64,000 nt of DNA from Deferribacteres bacterium (GTDB lineage: Bacteria > Zhuqueibacterota > Zhuqueibacteria > Zhuqueibacterales > Geothermadaptataceae), in contig JACKDF010000004.1 in the NCBI GenBank assembly GCA_020633655.1, forward strand, positions 124,001 to 188,000, given 5' to 3'. A program made the translations under genes and the position numbers. Under the pieces are notes generated by a model. The model was not told the DNA's origin. It did not search any database and saw nothing but the letters and a program-made list of their open reading frames with translations. Shown here piece by piece: positions 1-7,860 of the stretch; position 1 is the first letter of the stretch; the number at the start of each line of letters is the position of its first letter.

Positions 1-479
1 TGACAAATCTACTGGCAACAGATGCTGATTTTAACGACATCATCAAAAAGCCGGATATTGACAATCTTCATATTTTAACCAGCGGAGTAATGCCGCCTAA
101 TCCATCGGAACTCCTTGGCTCAACCCGCATGCGCCAGTTGCTCGATAAAATGAAACAACACTTCGATATCATTTTGCTGGATAGTCCGCCGATTATTGCA
201 GTAACGGATGCGCTGATTGTCGCCTCCGAGGTTGATGGTGTGCTATTGATCAACAAATCCGGCAAATCGCAAATTGAAGGCGCAAAGCGAGCGAACCAAC
301 TGCTCAGCCAGGCACGAGCCCGTTTTCTAGGTGTCATTCTTAATGACGTACGGGCCGAGAATATGTACGGCAGCTATTATTACTATTATTCAAACCAGTA
401 TTACTACGGCGAAAGCACCAATCCGGATAGCAAAAACGGGAAATACCATAAGCGGAAGAAAAAACGCAAAACGAGTTAA
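1..479 (+). CDS. Tyrosine-protein kinase (Wzc/CpsD-like BY-kinase), C-terminal part
   Basis: This is the 3' end of a bacterial tyrosine autokinase that controls polysaccharide chain assembly at the inner membrane; the reading frame enters at base 3 and the start lies outside the window. Visible are the family hallmark PPNPSELL, the Walker B stretch DIILLDSPP and the segment VDGVLLINKSG. Walker A and A' would lie upstream. The C-terminus carries the expected autophosphorylation cluster, here about nine tyrosines within sixteen residues (YGSYYYYY...QYYYG), followed by a very basic tail (HKRKKKRK). Its position ahead of the sugar-nucleotide and glycosyltransferase genes fits regulation of capsule or exopolysaccharide export. 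Identification is secure from the motifs. Whether it is fused to a Wzc-type membrane domain or is a separate CpsD-type protein cannot be seen. Confidence 0.9.
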   Translation, partial: TNLLATDADFNDIIKKPDIDNLHILTSGVMPPNPSELLGSTRMRQLLDKMKQHFDIILLDSPPIIAVTDALIVASEVDGVLLINKSGKSQIEGAKRANQLLSQARARFLGVILNDVRAENMYGSYYYYYSNQYYYGESTNPDSKNGKYHKRKKKRKTS

Positions 480-490
480 GGAATACACGA

Positions 491-596
491 ACCCACCCCG
501 GATTAAAATTCTGAACGAATTTTAATTGTCCCCTCCCGGGAGGGGACAGCATCATGAAAAAGTGCGAAACGACTATTTCATGATACAGGGGTGGGT
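491..596. repeat. Cloverleaf-like palindromic element
   Basis: A 106-base element that folds completely. An outer 9-bp stem (ACCCACCCC at 491-499 with GGGGTGGGT at 588-596) encloses three hairpins: 502-511 with 517-526 (AT-rich, 10 bp), 528-537 with 538-547 (a perfect 20-base GC-rich palindrome) and 551-559 with 576-584 (9 bp). It lies between the kinase gene and gmd. The architecture resembles interspersed REP/MITE-type elements. A second copy is not visible in the window, so its repetitive nature is inferred. Confidence 0.6.
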
Positions 597-630
597 AAAG
601 ATGCACATTGAAAACACCGAACACACCGAT

Positions 631-679
631 CGTCTATGGGATGCCCCATAGACGAAAAATAAAACGGGACATTCGTCCC
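631..679. other. Two hairpins in the gmd leader
   Basis: A perfect 10-bp stem with a 4-base loop (CGTCTATGGG at 631-640 with CCCATAGACG at 645-654) is followed by a short 5-bp hairpin (GGGAC at 666-670, GTCCC at 675-679). They end 18 bases before the chosen gmd start. Neither is followed by a T-run, so a terminator is unlikely. They could be mRNA-stabilising leader structure or remnants of the adjacent palindromic element. Confidence 0.45.
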
Positions 680-697
680 AATAAAAATTTAGAAAAT

Positions 698-1744
698 ATG
701 ACAACAAAAACAGCACTGATAACAGGCATCACCGGGCAGGACGGATCGTATCTTACAGAACTGCTGATTGAAAAAGGCTACATGGTCCACGGTATCATTC
801 GCCGCAGCAGTTCATTTAACACTGGACGTATCGATCATCTTTACCGGGACCGACACATCAACAACCGCAAGATGGTGTTGCACCACGGTGATCTCACGGA
901 TTCCAGCAACCTTAGCCGGCTGATTGAACGTATTAAACCCGACGAAATTTACAATCTCGGAGCCCAAAGTCATGTGAAAGTGTCCTTTGAAGTTCCCGAA
1001 TACACCGCGGAAGTTGATGGACTCGGCACATTGAAATTGCTCGACGCCATTCGTGAAGTCGGCATAAAAACGCGATTCTACCAGGCATCAACCAGCGAAT
1101 TGTATGGCAAAGTGCAGGAAGTACCACAGACGGAAACGACGCCGTTTTATCCGCGTAGTCCGTACGGTGTTGCCAAACTTTATGCCTTTTGGATCATAAA
1201 AAATTACCGTGAAGCCTATAACCTTTACGCCTGCAACGGCATTCTTTTTAACCATGAATCCCCACGCCGTGGCGAAACCTTCGTCACGCGGAAAATTACT
1301 CGAGCGGCCGCTAAAATTCAGGCCGGCCTACAGGATACATTATATCTTGGCAACCTGGATGCGAAACGCGACTGGGGTTATGCGCCGGAATATGTGGAAG
1401 GCATGTGGCGCATGTTGCAGCAAGACAAACCCGATGACTTTGTTTTGGCCACTGGCGTTACCCATACCGTGCGCGAATTTACCGAGTTGGCCTTTACGGA
1501 AGCTGGAATAAGCGTTGATTGGCAGGGAGAGGGTGAAGAAGAGTGTGGCGTTAACCGTGCAACCGGGAAGACCATTGTGAAGATCGATCCGATGTACTAC
1601 CGGCCAACGGAAGTCGATTTGCTCATCGGCGATCCTGCCAAAGCCAACAAAGAGCTTGGCTGGCAGGCAAAAACAACCCTGCAGGAGCTGGTGAAAATTA
1701 TGGTCAAAGCCGATATGGAAAAGGTGAAGAGATTTAATCGGTAG
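698..1744 (+). CDS. gmd: GDP-mannose 4,6-dehydratase
   Basis: Converts GDP-D-mannose to GDP-4-keto-6-deoxymannose, the first step to GDP-L-fucose, in the cytoplasm. The NAD(P)-binding motif GITGQDGSYL lies at residues 10-19. Also visible are a catalytic Thr/Ser-Glu region (STSELYGK), a Y-x-x-x-K pair in SPYGVAKLY, and the characteristic NHESPRRGETFVTRKI segment. At 348 residues the protein has the family's normal length. A longer frame opens at 608, but its first 30 codons cover the leader hairpin and do not look like family sequence, so the ATG at 698 is chosen even though its ribosome site is weak. It pairs with fcl downstream, and GDP-mannose would come from manC at 40.4 kb. The assignment is firm. 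Confidence 0.95.
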   Translation: MTTKTALITGITGQDGSYLTELLIEKGYMVHGIIRRSSSFNTGRIDHLYRDRHINNRKMVLHHGDLTDSSNLSRLIERIKPDEIYNLGAQSHVKVSFEVPEYTAEVDGLGTLKLLDAIREVGIKTRFYQASTSELYGKVQEVPQTETTPFYPRSPYGVAKLYAFWIIKNYREAYNLYACNGILFNHESPRRGETFVTRKITRAAAKIQAGLQDTLYLGNLDAKRDWGYAPEYVEGMWRMLQQDKPDDFVLATGVTHTVREFTELAFTEAGISVDWQGEGEEECGVNRATGKTIVKIDPMYYRPTEVDLLIGDPAKANKELGWQAKTTLQELVKIMVKADMEKVKRFNR

Positions 1745-1820
1745 AAAGTTGGAACGTTTGAATGTTGGAATGTCCGAAAGTTTGAACGTTGGAATGTCAA
1801 AAGTTGGAACCTTGAACGTT
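1745..1820. repeat. Short tandem repeat array (GTTGGAACGTTTGAA-type)
   Basis: Immediately after the gmd stop are about four degenerate, directly repeated copies of a unit of roughly 12-25 bases built from TTGGAA, CGTTTGAA and GTTGGAATGTC. Read on the opposite strand the array gives spurious peptide repeats of the type TFQRSN / NVPTF, commonly mis-annotated in FCB genomes. It has no coding value. It probably belongs to the same repeat-rich intergenic patch as the palindromes that follow. Confidence 0.6.
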
Positions 1821-1841
1821 TCACTTTTCATTCAATGGGTC

Positions 1842-1980
1842 ATTCCGGCATACCTTTAGCCGGAATCCACTCGTTACACGGCTCAGCCTTGTAACGTAAA
1901 TTTGCAGGCTCTGCCTGCAGTAAAACAACAGACTGACGGCAGAGCCGTCTAAATACACATTCCCAGACGGAGCCTGGGAA
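1842..1980. repeat. Cluster of five consecutive REP-like palindromes
   Basis: Five separate stem-loops fill the space before fcl: ATTCCGGC/GCCGGAAT (1842-1866), CGTTACA/TGTAACG (1872-1896), GCAGGC/GCCTGC (1904-1918), GACGGC/GCCGTC (1935-1949) and TTCCCAG/CTGGGAA (1960-1980). The first and last resemble widespread interspersed palindromes of the types CATTCCGGC...GCCGGAATCC and TTCCCAGGC...GCCTGGGAACG. None is followed by a T-run. The patch separates gmd from fcl, so processing or attenuation between the two genes is possible. Confidence 0.65.
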
Positions 1981-2007
1981 CGAGATTAACGAAAGTCCTC
2001 AAACACA

Positions 2008-2946
2008 GTGAACAAAGATTCCAAATTATACGTTGCCGGTCACACCGGCCTTGTTGGTTCCGCGATTATGCGCAAACTCGAAATTGAAGGCTATCAGAAT
2101 GTCGTTACTGCTCGCTCTGAAGAACTCGACCTACGCGATCAACAGCAAGTAGATGCGTTCTTCGAGCACGAAAAGCCGGAATACGTTTTCCTTGCGGCAG
2201 CGAAAGTGGGCGGTATAATGGCCAACAGCACCTACCCGGCGGAATTTATTTATGATAATCTGATGATTGCCACCAACGTGATTCATGCGGCATACAAGTA
2301 TGGAGTGAAAAAACTGCTTAATCTGGGCAGCTCGTGTATTTACCCGAAAAACGCGCCGCAGCCTCTGAAAGAAGAATACCTGCTCACCGCACCCTTGGAA
2401 CCAACCAACGAACCTTATGCCATTGCCAAAATTTCCGCTATTAAACTCTGCCAGTCCTACAACCGGCAGTATGGCACCAATTTTATTTCCGCCATGCCGA
2501 CCAATCTGTATGGTCCCGGGGATAATTTTGATCTGGAAACATCCCACGTGCTGCCGGCGATGATTCGCAAATTTCATGAAGCCAAAGTAAACAACGCACA
2601 GAAGGTTACACTCTGGGGCACTGGCGCGCCGCGCCGTGAATTTCTCTATTCCGACGATCTCGCCGATGCGCTGCTGTTTCTCATGCACAAGTTTGATGCA
2701 ACCGGCGAAGTAGATTTTGTCAATGTCGGCACCGGTGAGGATATCAGTATTAAAGATCTGGCAGAGCTAGTGCGGGAAGCGGTTGGATACGAGGGGCAAG
2801 TTGGTTGGGACACAAGCAAGCCTGATGGGGCGATGAGGAAAATGCTGAATGTGGGAAAATTATTTCAAATCGGATGGGAATATAAAACATCATTTATTTT
2901 TAATATTAATCATGTATATAAGTGGTATTTAGAGTGCATGTATTGA
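2008..2946 (+). CDS. fcl: GDP-L-fucose synthase
   Basis: Epimerises and reduces GDP-4-keto-6-deoxymannose to GDP-L-fucose with NADPH. The 312-residue SDR protein shows GHTGLVGSAI near the N-terminus, the conserved SSCIYP segment with its catalytic cysteine, Y-x-x-x-K in PYAIAKISA, and PTNLYGPGDNF. Translation is taken from GTG at 2008, where family homology begins; no ATG precedes it in frame. An oddity is that base composition shifts abruptly within about the last 100 bases (from about 2850) to very AT-rich, and the C-terminal residues (FIFNINHVYKWYLE) are divergent though still alignable with the family end. This suggests a recombination boundary inside the gene. Function is probably retained. 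Confidence 0.93.
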   Translation: MNKDSKLYVAGHTGLVGSAIMRKLEIEGYQNVVTARSEELDLRDQQQVDAFFEHEKPEYVFLAAAKVGGIMANSTYPAEFIYDNLMIATNVIHAAYKYGVKKLLNLGSSCIYPKNAPQPLKEEYLLTAPLEPTNEPYAIAKISAIKLCQSYNRQYGTNFISAMPTNLYGPGDNFDLETSHVLPAMIRKFHEAKVNNAQKVTLWGTGAPRREFLYSDDLADALLFLMHKFDATGEVDFVNVGTGEDISIKDLAELVREAVGYEGQVGWDTSKPDGAMRKMLNVGKLFQIGWEYKTSFIFNINHVYKWYLECMY

Positions 2947-2983
2947 ATTCTAATCGTGTGTTTATAAAAATTTAAGTTTTAGT

Positions 2984-4303
2984 ATGATTTTATTTGATAT
3001 TGTTTTCTTTTATATCCCTTTAGTACTCGGTATATATTATTTTTTCAAGGATATAAAAAAATTTTCGATTTTTTTACTTATTAATTATGCATCTGGTGTT
3101 TCTATGTTAGGTATACCAGATCTATTCGTGCGAGATATTTTTCATTTCTTTGTGATAATATATCTGATTGATTATTTTCTTGTAAAAAAGAAGAAATTGA
3201 TTTTTGATAAGGGTGGAAAATTATTATCAATATTTTTTCTTGTTTTTATTTCGCATTTGATTGCTGGACAGAATAATGATATGTTGCGAACAATATTTAA
3301 TAAGTTCTTTTTATTTTTTGACTTCCTTTTTTTTATAGCAATTTTAGAGAAGCATGAAGATATAAAAATTATGGTGGATTATTCCATCATAGCTGTAGTC
3401 GTTTCCTCGGTCTTTGGAATTATTGTATATCTTTTTCAGGACGTTTTTCAAAGCACAGTTTATTCATATATTATATTTTCCTATAGAGGAGGATTTCGAT
3501 TTGGTGCTTTTAATCAAGCTTATATGTTATTTATATTTTCGCTTGTCTTTCTTAAAGGCACGTCCAAATTGGGACTATCAGTCTTCTCAATTGCTTTAAC
3601 AATATTTTCTGGAAATCGAACTTCATTTTTCATGATCGTTGTCGCTATGCTGTTTTACTTTCTGATTCAAAGCAAGAAGTACAATTCAAAGATAGAATTA
3701 ACATATATGATGCCAGTTGTTTTGGCTATCATAATTTTCTTTTCCTATATTCAAAATAATCCCAAAAGTTTACCAGTCTATTTTGGACGCTATGCTTTAA
3801 TGCTGAGTGATCCAATAAAGGCCGGTGGGGGGCGCATTGAGACTTATAATCTTGCTTGGGAGAGGATCCAAACTAATTTCTTGTTTGGGAATCGCATTGA
3901 AAACAGAAAAGTAATTTCTAAGTCACGAAGGAATAAATTTTCTAATGCTCAAATTCATGCATTTTCTGGGTATATGCAGAATGGTTACCTTGCTAATTTG
4001 TACGTATATGGAATTGTCGGATTAGGTTTAATGTTATATATAATTTATTATTATTATAATAAATCAAAGTACTTATATTTGAATTTAAACAGAGATCATA
4101 ATAAATCCTTTCTATTTTTAAATTTAATTGTTGTTTCTTCAGCGGTCTGGGGGTTGTCAGGAGGAGCATACCTTAGTGTTCTAATTGAACCTCATTTCCT
4201 CGCATTAATCTCATTTGGTATTTCCACTCAATATTTTCTTATTGAAAATCGTGTGCAAACGCCACCTAATAATACCGTACCTCATATTCTAAATTTTAAC
4301 TAA
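2984..4303 (+). CDS. O-antigen/capsule polymerase-like membrane protein (Wzy type)
   Basis: A 439-residue inner-membrane protein with roughly ten to twelve hydrophobic segments and a larger hydrophilic loop around residues 265-330. The loop holds a GGGRIETYNLAWERI motif like the R-x-x-x-W segment of Wzy/WaaL family polymerases. Such proteins join lipid-linked repeat units in the periplasm. Sequence conservation is low, as usual for Wzy, so the call rests on topology, the loop motif and the neighbouring flippase. The gene is strongly AT-rich compared with gmd or capE-like genes nearby, marking it as part of an exchangeable serotype-type core. No clear Shine-Dalgarno precedes the ATG. A ligase (WaaL-like) is the main alternative. 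Confidence 0.7.
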   Translation: MILFDIVFFYIPLVLGIYYFFKDIKKFSIFLLINYASGVSMLGIPDLFVRDIFHFFVIIYLIDYFLVKKKKLIFDKGGKLLSIFFLVFISHLIAGQNNDMLRTIFNKFFLFFDFLFFIAILEKHEDIKIMVDYSIIAVVVSSVFGIIVYLFQDVFQSTVYSYIIFSYRGGFRFGAFNQAYMLFIFSLVFLKGTSKLGLSVFSIALTIFSGNRTSFFMIVVAMLFYFLIQSKKYNSKIELTYMMPVVLAIIIFFSYIQNNPKSLPVYFGRYALMLSDPIKAGGGRIETYNLAWERIQTNFLFGNRIENRKVISKSRRNKFSNAQIHAFSGYMQNGYLANLYVYGIVGLGLMLYIIYYYYNKSKYLYLNLNRDHNKSFLFLNLIVVSSAVWGLSGGAYLSVLIEPHFLALISFGISTQYFLIENRVQTPPNNTVPHILNFN

Positions 4304-4307
4304 TGAA

Positions 4308-5651
4308 ATGAAGCGTATCCAACGAGAACAACCTAAAATTTTGATCCCCTCATTAATTTTAGATTTTTTTAAAAAAATCCTTTCTGATAAATTAGTAAAG
4401 GTATTTTCGCTATCAACGGTTTCTACGCTTTTTAGGATGATTTCAAGTTTAATCGTCAATAAACTAATAGCGAGTTTTATTGGAAGTACTGGTTTTGTTT
4501 TTATTGGTCAAATTGGAAATCTTATTGCAATGTCAAGTACATTTGCTAGTGGAATTGGTATTGGTGTTACTAAGTATTCTTCGCAATTTACTAAATCTGA
4601 AATAAATTTAAAAAATTATATTAATACTGCATTTACAATAATATTAATATATTCGTTAATTGTAACTCTTCTGTTTTTTGTTTTTTCTGATTTTTTATCA
4701 AAAATTTTATTTAAAAATGATACATATCAATATGTTTTTATTATTTTATCTTTTTTATTTGTGGGAACTGCTTTAAATATACTTTATATATCAATATTGA
4801 ATGGATTCCAAGAGTATAAAAAATTCGTTATTGTGAACATTTTAAATAGTATACTTTATTTAGTATATGTTTCCTTGTCAATGTATTTCTGGAGATTGTT
4901 AGGTGTCTTACTTGCCTTTGCCACCTATAATTCATTAAATTTTTTTGTCACATACTTTTTTACTCGCAAAATAGAAATTGTCAAATTCTCTCACATAAAA
5001 ATAAAAATAGAAAAAGAGGCCCTTTTCAATCTTTTAAAATTTTCCATAATGCCTATAGCAAGTGGTTTGGCTTATCCTTTAGTTCAAATTTTTGCGCGTA
5101 ATTTTATTATTTCTGAAATTAATCTTGATTCTGCCGGGCTTTGGGAGGGTATAAATCGTATTTCCAATCTTTTAAATACTGTAATTACGACCTCGTTGGG
5201 CGTTTATTATTTACCACGATTGTCAGAACTAAAAACAGACAGCTTAGTTTTAAAAGAAATTCGTAATACTTTAATTAAAATTATTCCTTCACTAGCTTTC
5301 CTAACCATGATTATAATTTTTTTTAAAAAACAAATTATTCTTCTTCTCTTTACCCAGGATTTTATTCCAATGAAAGATTTGTTTTTCTATCAATTTGTTG
5401 GGAATATTTTCAAAATTTCCGGGTGGATAATTGCTTATAAAATGCTCGCAAAAGCTATGGTGAGAGAATATCTGATTACTGAATCACTTTATTATGCAGT
5501 CTACATATGTTCTATGATTGCTCTCGTACCTTCGATGGGATTGGAAGGCGCAGTCCTGGGATATGCAATAAGCTATCTCGTTTATTTCATTTATCTTACT
5601 ATTCGGTTTCAACTTTGTAGAAATAATTCGTTAGGTGTACAAGATTTATGA
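4308..5651 (+). CDS. Polysaccharide flippase (Wzx/MATE-like)
   Basis: A 447-residue polytopic membrane protein with about twelve to fourteen hydrophobic segments. Its N-terminus (FSLSTVSTLFRMISSLIVNK...) is typical of polysaccharide flippases, which move undecaprenyl-linked repeat units across the inner membrane. It starts four bases after the polymerase gene and its stop overlaps the following glycosyltransferase start (ATGA), so the three are translationally coupled. It is strongly AT-rich like its neighbours. The family call is confident from topology and context; the substrate cannot be read from the sequence. Confidence 0.82.
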   Translation: MKRIQREQPKILIPSLILDFFKKILSDKLVKVFSLSTVSTLFRMISSLIVNKLIASFIGSTGFVFIGQIGNLIAMSSTFASGIGIGVTKYSSQFTKSEINLKNYINTAFTIILIYSLIVTLLFFVFSDFLSKILFKNDTYQYVFIILSFLFVGTALNILYISILNGFQEYKKFVIVNILNSILYLVYVSLSMYFWRLLGVLLAFATYNSLNFFVTYFFTRKIEIVKFSHIKIKIEKEALFNLLKFSIMPIASGLAYPLVQIFARNFIISEINLDSAGLWEGINRISNLLNTVITTSLGVYYLPRLSELKTDSLVLKEIRNTLIKIIPSLAFLTMIIIFFKKQIILLLFTQDFIPMKDLFFYQFVGNIFKISGWIIAYKMLAKAMVREYLITESLYYAVYICSMIALVPSMGLEGAVLGYAISYLVYFIYLTIRFQLCRNNSLGVQDL

Positions 5652-6817
5652 AAAAAATAGCTATAATTTCTCATGTTGTACCTCCTCAATCTTCGGGACA
5701 AGCTGTTATACTTGGGAGACTTCTTCAACAATTTGCACCATCGCAGCTTATTTTCATAACTAATCAAGTAGAACATTCTATCCACACTAATTTCGATATA
5801 TACTTTTGTAATACATATTTAAGTTCAATATTTAAATACATTTCTTATTTGCCAATATTGTTTTTCTTTTATACGAAGGCGGAGATATTTTTACGCTCAA
5901 AAAAAATTCAACAAATCGTATTTGAAAACAACATTACTACGCTAGTCGTTTGCTCTGGTGATCTTTTTAATATGCCAGCTGCAACCAAAGTATGTAAAAA
6001 CAATAATATTGAATTAATTCCATATTTTTTTGACGATTATATTTATCAATGGAAATTAAAATTTGCGCGTAAAGCGGCAAAGTATGAAGCGGATGCAATT
6101 TCCTTCAGTAAAAAGAGCATTGCTCCAAATGAATATATTGCAGGAGATTACAAAAAACGCTATGGCGTTGATGTCAAAGTTATTAGGAACCTATCCGAAA
6201 ATTCTTTTCTCGCGAACATTAATAATCTTAAAAATAAGAATACAAAGCTTGAGGTTGATAAGCTTCAAATTGGATTTTTAGGTAGTGTATATCATGCAAA
6301 TTATGATGCCTTTCTTGCATTTTTTCAAGCATTGAAAAAATATGATAAAATTTCCATCAAGTTTAAAATTTATACTTCCATAAACCATCGTAAATTGGAG
6401 AAATTATTCATAGAATTTAATCACATTATAGAATATAGTGAACATTTAGAGCAAAAAGATATCCCCACTGCGTTACTCGAAAATGATGTCCTTTATTTGC
6501 CTCTTGGATTTAATACTGGAATTGAAAAAGTAATTAGATCTTCTGCTCCTGGGAAATTAGCGGAATACTTATATTCAAGCAGACCAATAATCGCTCATGT
6601 TCCCGGGGATAGTTTTGTTACTTGGTACTTTCGAAAAAATAATTTCCCATATTTAATAAATTCACAGGAAACTAATAAAATTATAAGCGTAATCACAAAA
6701 ATTATAGCCGATAAAAAAGCCAAACGTGATTATTCATTTTATCTGCAATCGGCTAAATCTGATTTCGATCCGCAGAAAAATCAAAAATTGTTTCGAGATT
6801 ATATTTTCGGAGAATAA
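5648..6817 (+). CDS. Glycosyltransferase, GT-B fold (GT4-like)
   Basis: A 389-residue predicted cytoplasmic glycosyltransferase. The N-terminal half opens with a Rossmann-like strand and the segment SHVVPPQSSGQAV. The C-terminal half contains PGKLAEYLYSSRPIIAHVPG, matching the nucleotide-sugar-binding region of GT4 enzymes with the conserved Glu. It overlaps the flippase gene by four bases. AT-rich composition persists through its whole length and stops at the next gene. Donor and acceptor sugars are not deducible; it probably adds one residue of the repeat unit. Confidence 0.75.
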   Translation: MKKIAIISHVVPPQSSGQAVILGRLLQQFAPSQLIFITNQVEHSIHTNFDIYFCNTYLSSIFKYISYLPILFFFYTKAEIFLRSKKIQQIVFENNITTLVVCSGDLFNMPAATKVCKNNNIELIPYFFDDYIYQWKLKFARKAAKYEADAISFSKKSIAPNEYIAGDYKKRYGVDVKVIRNLSENSFLANINNLKNKNTKLEVDKLQIGFLGSVYHANYDAFLAFFQALKKYDKISIKFKIYTSINHRKLEKLFIEFNHIIEYSEHLEQKDIPTALLENDVLYLPLGFNTGIEKVIRSSAPGKLAEYLYSSRPIIAHVPGDSFVTWYFRKNNFPYLINSQETNKIISVITKIIADKKAKRDYSFYLQSAKSDFDPQKNQKLFRDYIFGE

Positions 6818-6818
6818 A

Positions 6819-7826
6819 ATGTTCAAAGATAAAACCTTACTCATCACCGGTGGTACAGGATCATTTGGTAATGCTGTTCTTGATAGATTTCTCTACTCCG
6901 ATCTGCAGGAAATACGCATATTCAGCCGTGATGAAAAAAAACAAGATGATATGCGTAAAAAATACAATCACTCGAAAATCAAATTTTATATCGGCGATGT
7001 CCGCGATTTTCGCAGTGTCAGCAGTGCGATGCATGGGGTTGATTACGTCTTTCATGCTGCCGCCCTCAAACAAGTGCCGTCCTGCGAGTTTTTCCCAATG
7101 CAGGCTGTGCAAACCAATGTCATCGGCGCCGAAAATGTCATTACAGCAGCCTTAAATAGTGGGGTACAAAAACTTATTGTACTTAGTACGGACAAAGCCG
7201 TTTATCCGATAAATGTCATGGGCATGAGCAAAGCAATGATGGAAAAAGTGATGGTTGCGAAGTCACGGGAATCGAATCATCGAACTGTCTTATGCGGCAC
7301 GCGCTATGGAAACGTTATGGCTTCCCGTGGATCAGTGATTCCACTTTTTGCAGAACAGATAAAAGCTGGCGGACCAATCACAATTACAGATCCCAACATG
7401 ACCCGCTTCATGATGACATTGGATGACGCCGTCAACCTGGTGATTTATGCTTTTAAGCACGGCGAACCCGGTGATATTTTCGTGCAGAAATCTCCTGCAT
7501 CGACTATTGGTGATTTAGCCCAGGCGATGAAAGAGCTTTATCGATCTGATATCGAGATTAAAAATATTGGCACACGGCATGGTGAGAAGTTGTATGAGTC
7601 ACTTGTTACGCGTGAAGAAATGTTGAAGGCAAGAGATTTGGATGATTATTACTGTATCCCGGCGGATAATCGTGATTTGAATTACAACAAGTATTTCTCG
7701 GAAGGCAATGACAAAATAACTGAAATGGTTGAATATACATCGCACAATACAACGCGGCTGGATATCGACGGAACAAAGAAATTGCTGCTTAAATTAGATT
7801 CAATCCGGCAAGATATCAATATGTGA
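6819..7826 (+). CDS. UDP-GlcNAc 4,6-dehydratase / 5-epimerase (CapE/FnlA/WbvB-like)
   Basis: A 335-residue SDR enzyme expected to convert UDP-GlcNAc to the 4-keto-6-deoxy intermediate with C5 epimerisation, the entry to N-acetylated 6-deoxy-L-hexoses. NAD(P) motif GGTGSFGNAV is at 11-20. The usual catalytic Tyr of Y-x-x-x-K is Met134 (MGMSK, Lys138), a known signature of the CapE/FnlA branch, and not an inactivating change. The ATG at 6819 is chosen because GGAG lies 8-10 bases upstream and homology begins there; an in-frame extension to 6726 overlaps the previous gene and lacks support. Composition returns to the chromosomal norm here. It works with the next two genes. Confidence 0.9.
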   Translation: MFKDKTLLITGGTGSFGNAVLDRFLYSDLQEIRIFSRDEKKQDDMRKKYNHSKIKFYIGDVRDFRSVSSAMHGVDYVFHAAALKQVPSCEFFPMQAVQTNVIGAENVITAALNSGVQKLIVLSTDKAVYPINVMGMSKAMMEKVMVAKSRESNHRTVLCGTRYGNVMASRGSVIPLFAEQIKAGGPITITDPNMTRFMMTLDDAVNLVIYAFKHGEPGDIFVQKSPASTIGDLAQAMKELYRSDIEIKNIGTRHGEKLYESLVTREEMLKARDLDDYYCIPADNRDLNYNKYFSEGNDKITEMVEYTSHNTTRLDIDGTKKLLLKLDSIRQDINM

Positions 7827-7860
7827 TTTTGCGCCTGAGTTTAAGACTTTAGGAAAATCT

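Noticed and set aside
1340..1831. Long minus-strand frame opposite gmd, with repeated TFxxSN / NVPTF peptides
   Set aside because: Its N-terminal repeats come from the tandem DNA array after gmd and the rest is antisense to a well-conserved enzyme; a typical spurious frame.
2850..2946. fcl as a truncated pseudogene because of its divergent 3' end
   Set aside because: The protein keeps family length (312 residues) and all catalytic motifs, and the end still aligns with the usual TYxW region, so it was called intact.
6726..6818. N-terminal extension of the capE-like gene
   Set aside because: The extension lies inside the preceding glycosyltransferase gene, whereas the ATG at 6819 has a GGAG site and begins the conserved Rossmann fold.
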